DNA of 64,000 nucleotides from Deuterostichococcus epilithicus (taxonomy: Eukaryota; Chlorophyta; Trebouxiophyceae; Prasiolales; Stichococcaceae): the NCBI GenBank assembly GCA_033439295.1, contig JAVTLE010000005.1, positions 856,501 to 920,500 on the forward strand, given 5' to 3'. This document shows, one piece after another, positions 62,485 through 64,000 of the stretch (its first letter is position 1; the number at the start of each line of letters is the position of its first letter). A program made the position numbers and the translations under genes. The notes beneath the pieces are model-generated. The model saw only the letters and a list, made by a program, of their open reading frames with translations, did no database searches and had not been told where the DNA came from.

Positions 62485-64000
62485 ATGTCGCCGATCATTG
62501 GGCAGCCCGTGGTGACCACCTTCCGCCGACCAGATCAACCTGATGTCTTGTTCCGCACCCTTCCGATGCCAGGAGACGCGGGGGCCGCGGCCAGGAGGAA
62601 GAAGGAGAAGAAGACGATGCACATAGCGGAATTCCTGAAGCCTGCCCCGTCCTCCGCCATGAGCTGGGCCGACGAGCTGGATGTGACGGAGAGCGGTGCC
62701 GGCGCCTCAGACCGTAAGGCCCTTCCATGTTTCCCTGTTCTGCAGTGTGTATCCCCCAAGCTTCAGCTTAGAGCCCGTTGCCCGTCTCAGCCAGCCCCGA
62801 ACGCAGCTCTGCAGGCATGCTGTGCAATCTTATCAGTCTGTGGGGGCATGAGTGCATGACTCGCTTGCGGCTGTGCAATCTCCTATGTTGTCTTGTGCCT
62901 TGACCCTGCATGCCAGTGATGTCATCTCCAGTCGGTGTCATACCTCCAATGCAGTGCCGGCGCTACCGGACGTGCCGGAGGTGGGCAGCCTCGGCAAATC
63001 GCCACCCACAATGGGCATGCGCGGTGTGCCGCCAGCCGCAGGCGGCCGCTCGCCCCCGGGGCCGCGCTCGCCGCCCTTCCCAAGCCGCGGCGGAGGCAGC
63101 TACGGCGGCGGTGGCGGCTTTGGCGGCGGCCAGGCCCGCTCGCTGCCCGGACAGCCGCCATTCAAGGCTTTCATCGGCAACCTGCCACATGCGGCAGTGG
63201 AGGCCGACATCGCAGACATCTTCAGCGACCTGAAGGTGCGCAGCTACCTTTCTCCGTGCCTTGCAGCCTGTTGGCGGTGCAATGCCAGTGCATACCGGGC
63301 GTGATGTTGCTCATATTCTAGCCATCGGCCAGAGCGCCCTGCCAGCACACCAGCCTGCCGCGTCCTGATGCTCGTTAATCCCCAGCCTCGTCTGCGACCA
63401 GGTGAGGGACGTGCTGCTGCTGCGGCACCGGGACACCGGCAACCCAAAGGGAGCCTTTGTCGAATTCGAGAGCGCCGAGGAGGTTGGCGCCGCCGTTGAG
63501 CGCAATGGCATGGTGCGCGCCAGCCGACCCTCACCCTGGAGCGTGGCATTGTCGGGATGACGCAACAGCATGGTAGCTTGCTGTGCCGTCTCACTTGCAA
63601 GCTCAACTGGCTCGTGCCGCTGTCTACGTGGCCGGGTGGCCGCCACGCTGCCAAGAGAGCGACTGAAGCCGAGTGCAGGGCGGCAGTCAGCCTGCCTGAA
63701 CTCTGTGTCTGACCGAAGGCTGCTGCATTGCGCCGTGCAGGAGATGATGGGTCGCAGCCTGCGCATCGATGTGGCGGAGGCAAAGCCAGAGCGCGGTGCG
63801 CCATGCCGCTCGTATGCACTGCCGTTCTCAAATAGGACTGTCGCAGTACAATCAAGAATGCGAAGGACACCACTCGGAAACCCATGCATGGCCATCACCC
63901 CTGCGCACACACCTGCCACCACTGCTGTTTCCTGCTGTCAGACTGCCATCGTGGCTCAATGAAGGTCAGTCGTGACAAGAGCGCCTGCTGTGCAGGCGGC
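62485..64000 (+). CDS. eIF4B/eIF4H-like RRM protein, 3' end outside the window
   Basis: Exons in consistent phase: 62485-62713, 62955-63235, 63402-63512, 63741-63795, and the next begins at about 63996. The N-terminus has KKEKKTMHIAEFLKP and SAMSWADELD, the SWADE-type motif common to eIF4B/eIF4H proteins, which stimulate the eIF4A helicase in translation initiation. A Pro/Gly-rich linker (GGGSYGGGGGFGGGQ) leads to one RRM: FKAFIGNLPHAAVEADIADI with RNP2 AFIGNL, VRDVLLLRHRDTGNPKGAFV and EFESAEEVGAAVERNGM with RNP1 KGAFVEF, ending EMMGRSLRIDVAEAKPERG. The visible part is about 225 residues. The start is chosen as the first ATG in frame; an upstream coding exon using the ATG at 62399 is possible. 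Confidence 0.85.

Overview
This window is intron-dense, GC-rich nuclear DNA from a eukaryote, most probably a green alga (Chlorophyta, perhaps a trebouxiophyte; the class is inference). Nearly every gene is broken into many short exons with GT-AG junctions and a noticeable minority of GC-AG junctions. The gene set is plant-like: a PsbP-like lumen protein with a twin-arginine signal, a thylakoid rhodanese-like membrane protein, an AP2-domain transcription factor, a TEY-type MAP kinase and a DCL/DOMINO1 (DUF3223) protein. No prokaryotic gene, CRISPR array, tRNA, rRNA, virus-like element or complete transposon was recognised. Coding spans below include introns; exon ends were read by eye from splice signals, reading-frame continuity and family alignment remembered from knowledge, so individual junctions may shift by a few bases.

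Layout: 1-2789 (+) C-terminal part of an unknown disordered protein; 3236-5848 (-) unknown secreted N-glycosylated protein; 6388-7972 (+) F-box / MBD4-like DNA glycosylase fusion; 8281-11535 (-) TPR protein; 11978-13157 (-) TAF13; 13637-15699 (+) PsbP-like PPL1; 16100-19242 (-) MAP kinase; 19951-20893 (+) AP-2 sigma adaptin; 21088-23140 (-) NAD-dependent epimerase-like protein; 23521-28093 (+) thylakoid pseudo-rhodanese with an 11-residue repeat tail; about 28665-29447 (+) a doubtful small gene; 29498-34292 (-) AP2 transcription factor; 34932-37648 (-) ubiquitin-specific protease; 38020-40287 (+) TSR3; 41168-43335 (-) GNB1L/ASA1-like WD40; 43500-45451 (+) OTU deubiquitinase with SEC-C; 45838-48947 (+) VPS72/YL1; 49320-50781 (-) DOMINO1/DCL-like; 51177-53098 (+) NudC; 53963-61706 (+) SPATA20/YyaL-like thioredoxin protein; 62485-end (+) eIF4B/eIF4H-like RRM protein, running off the window.

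The genes do not form one pathway; they are mostly housekeeping functions (transcription, chromatin, rRNA modification, ubiquitin, trafficking, translation, chloroplast). Many neighbours are divergent pairs sharing short upstream regions (164 bp between the WD40 and OTU genes; about 370-710 bp elsewhere). The most unusual item is the F-box domain fused in frame to an MBD4-type thymine/uracil glycosylase domain: all six exons keep phase and give a 273-residue protein. Other points of interest are relic copies of exon edges inside an intron of the rhodanese-like gene, chains of tiny exons in the SPATA20-like and AP2 genes, frequent GC-AG introns, and a hairpin-bearing direct repeat in a YL1 intron.
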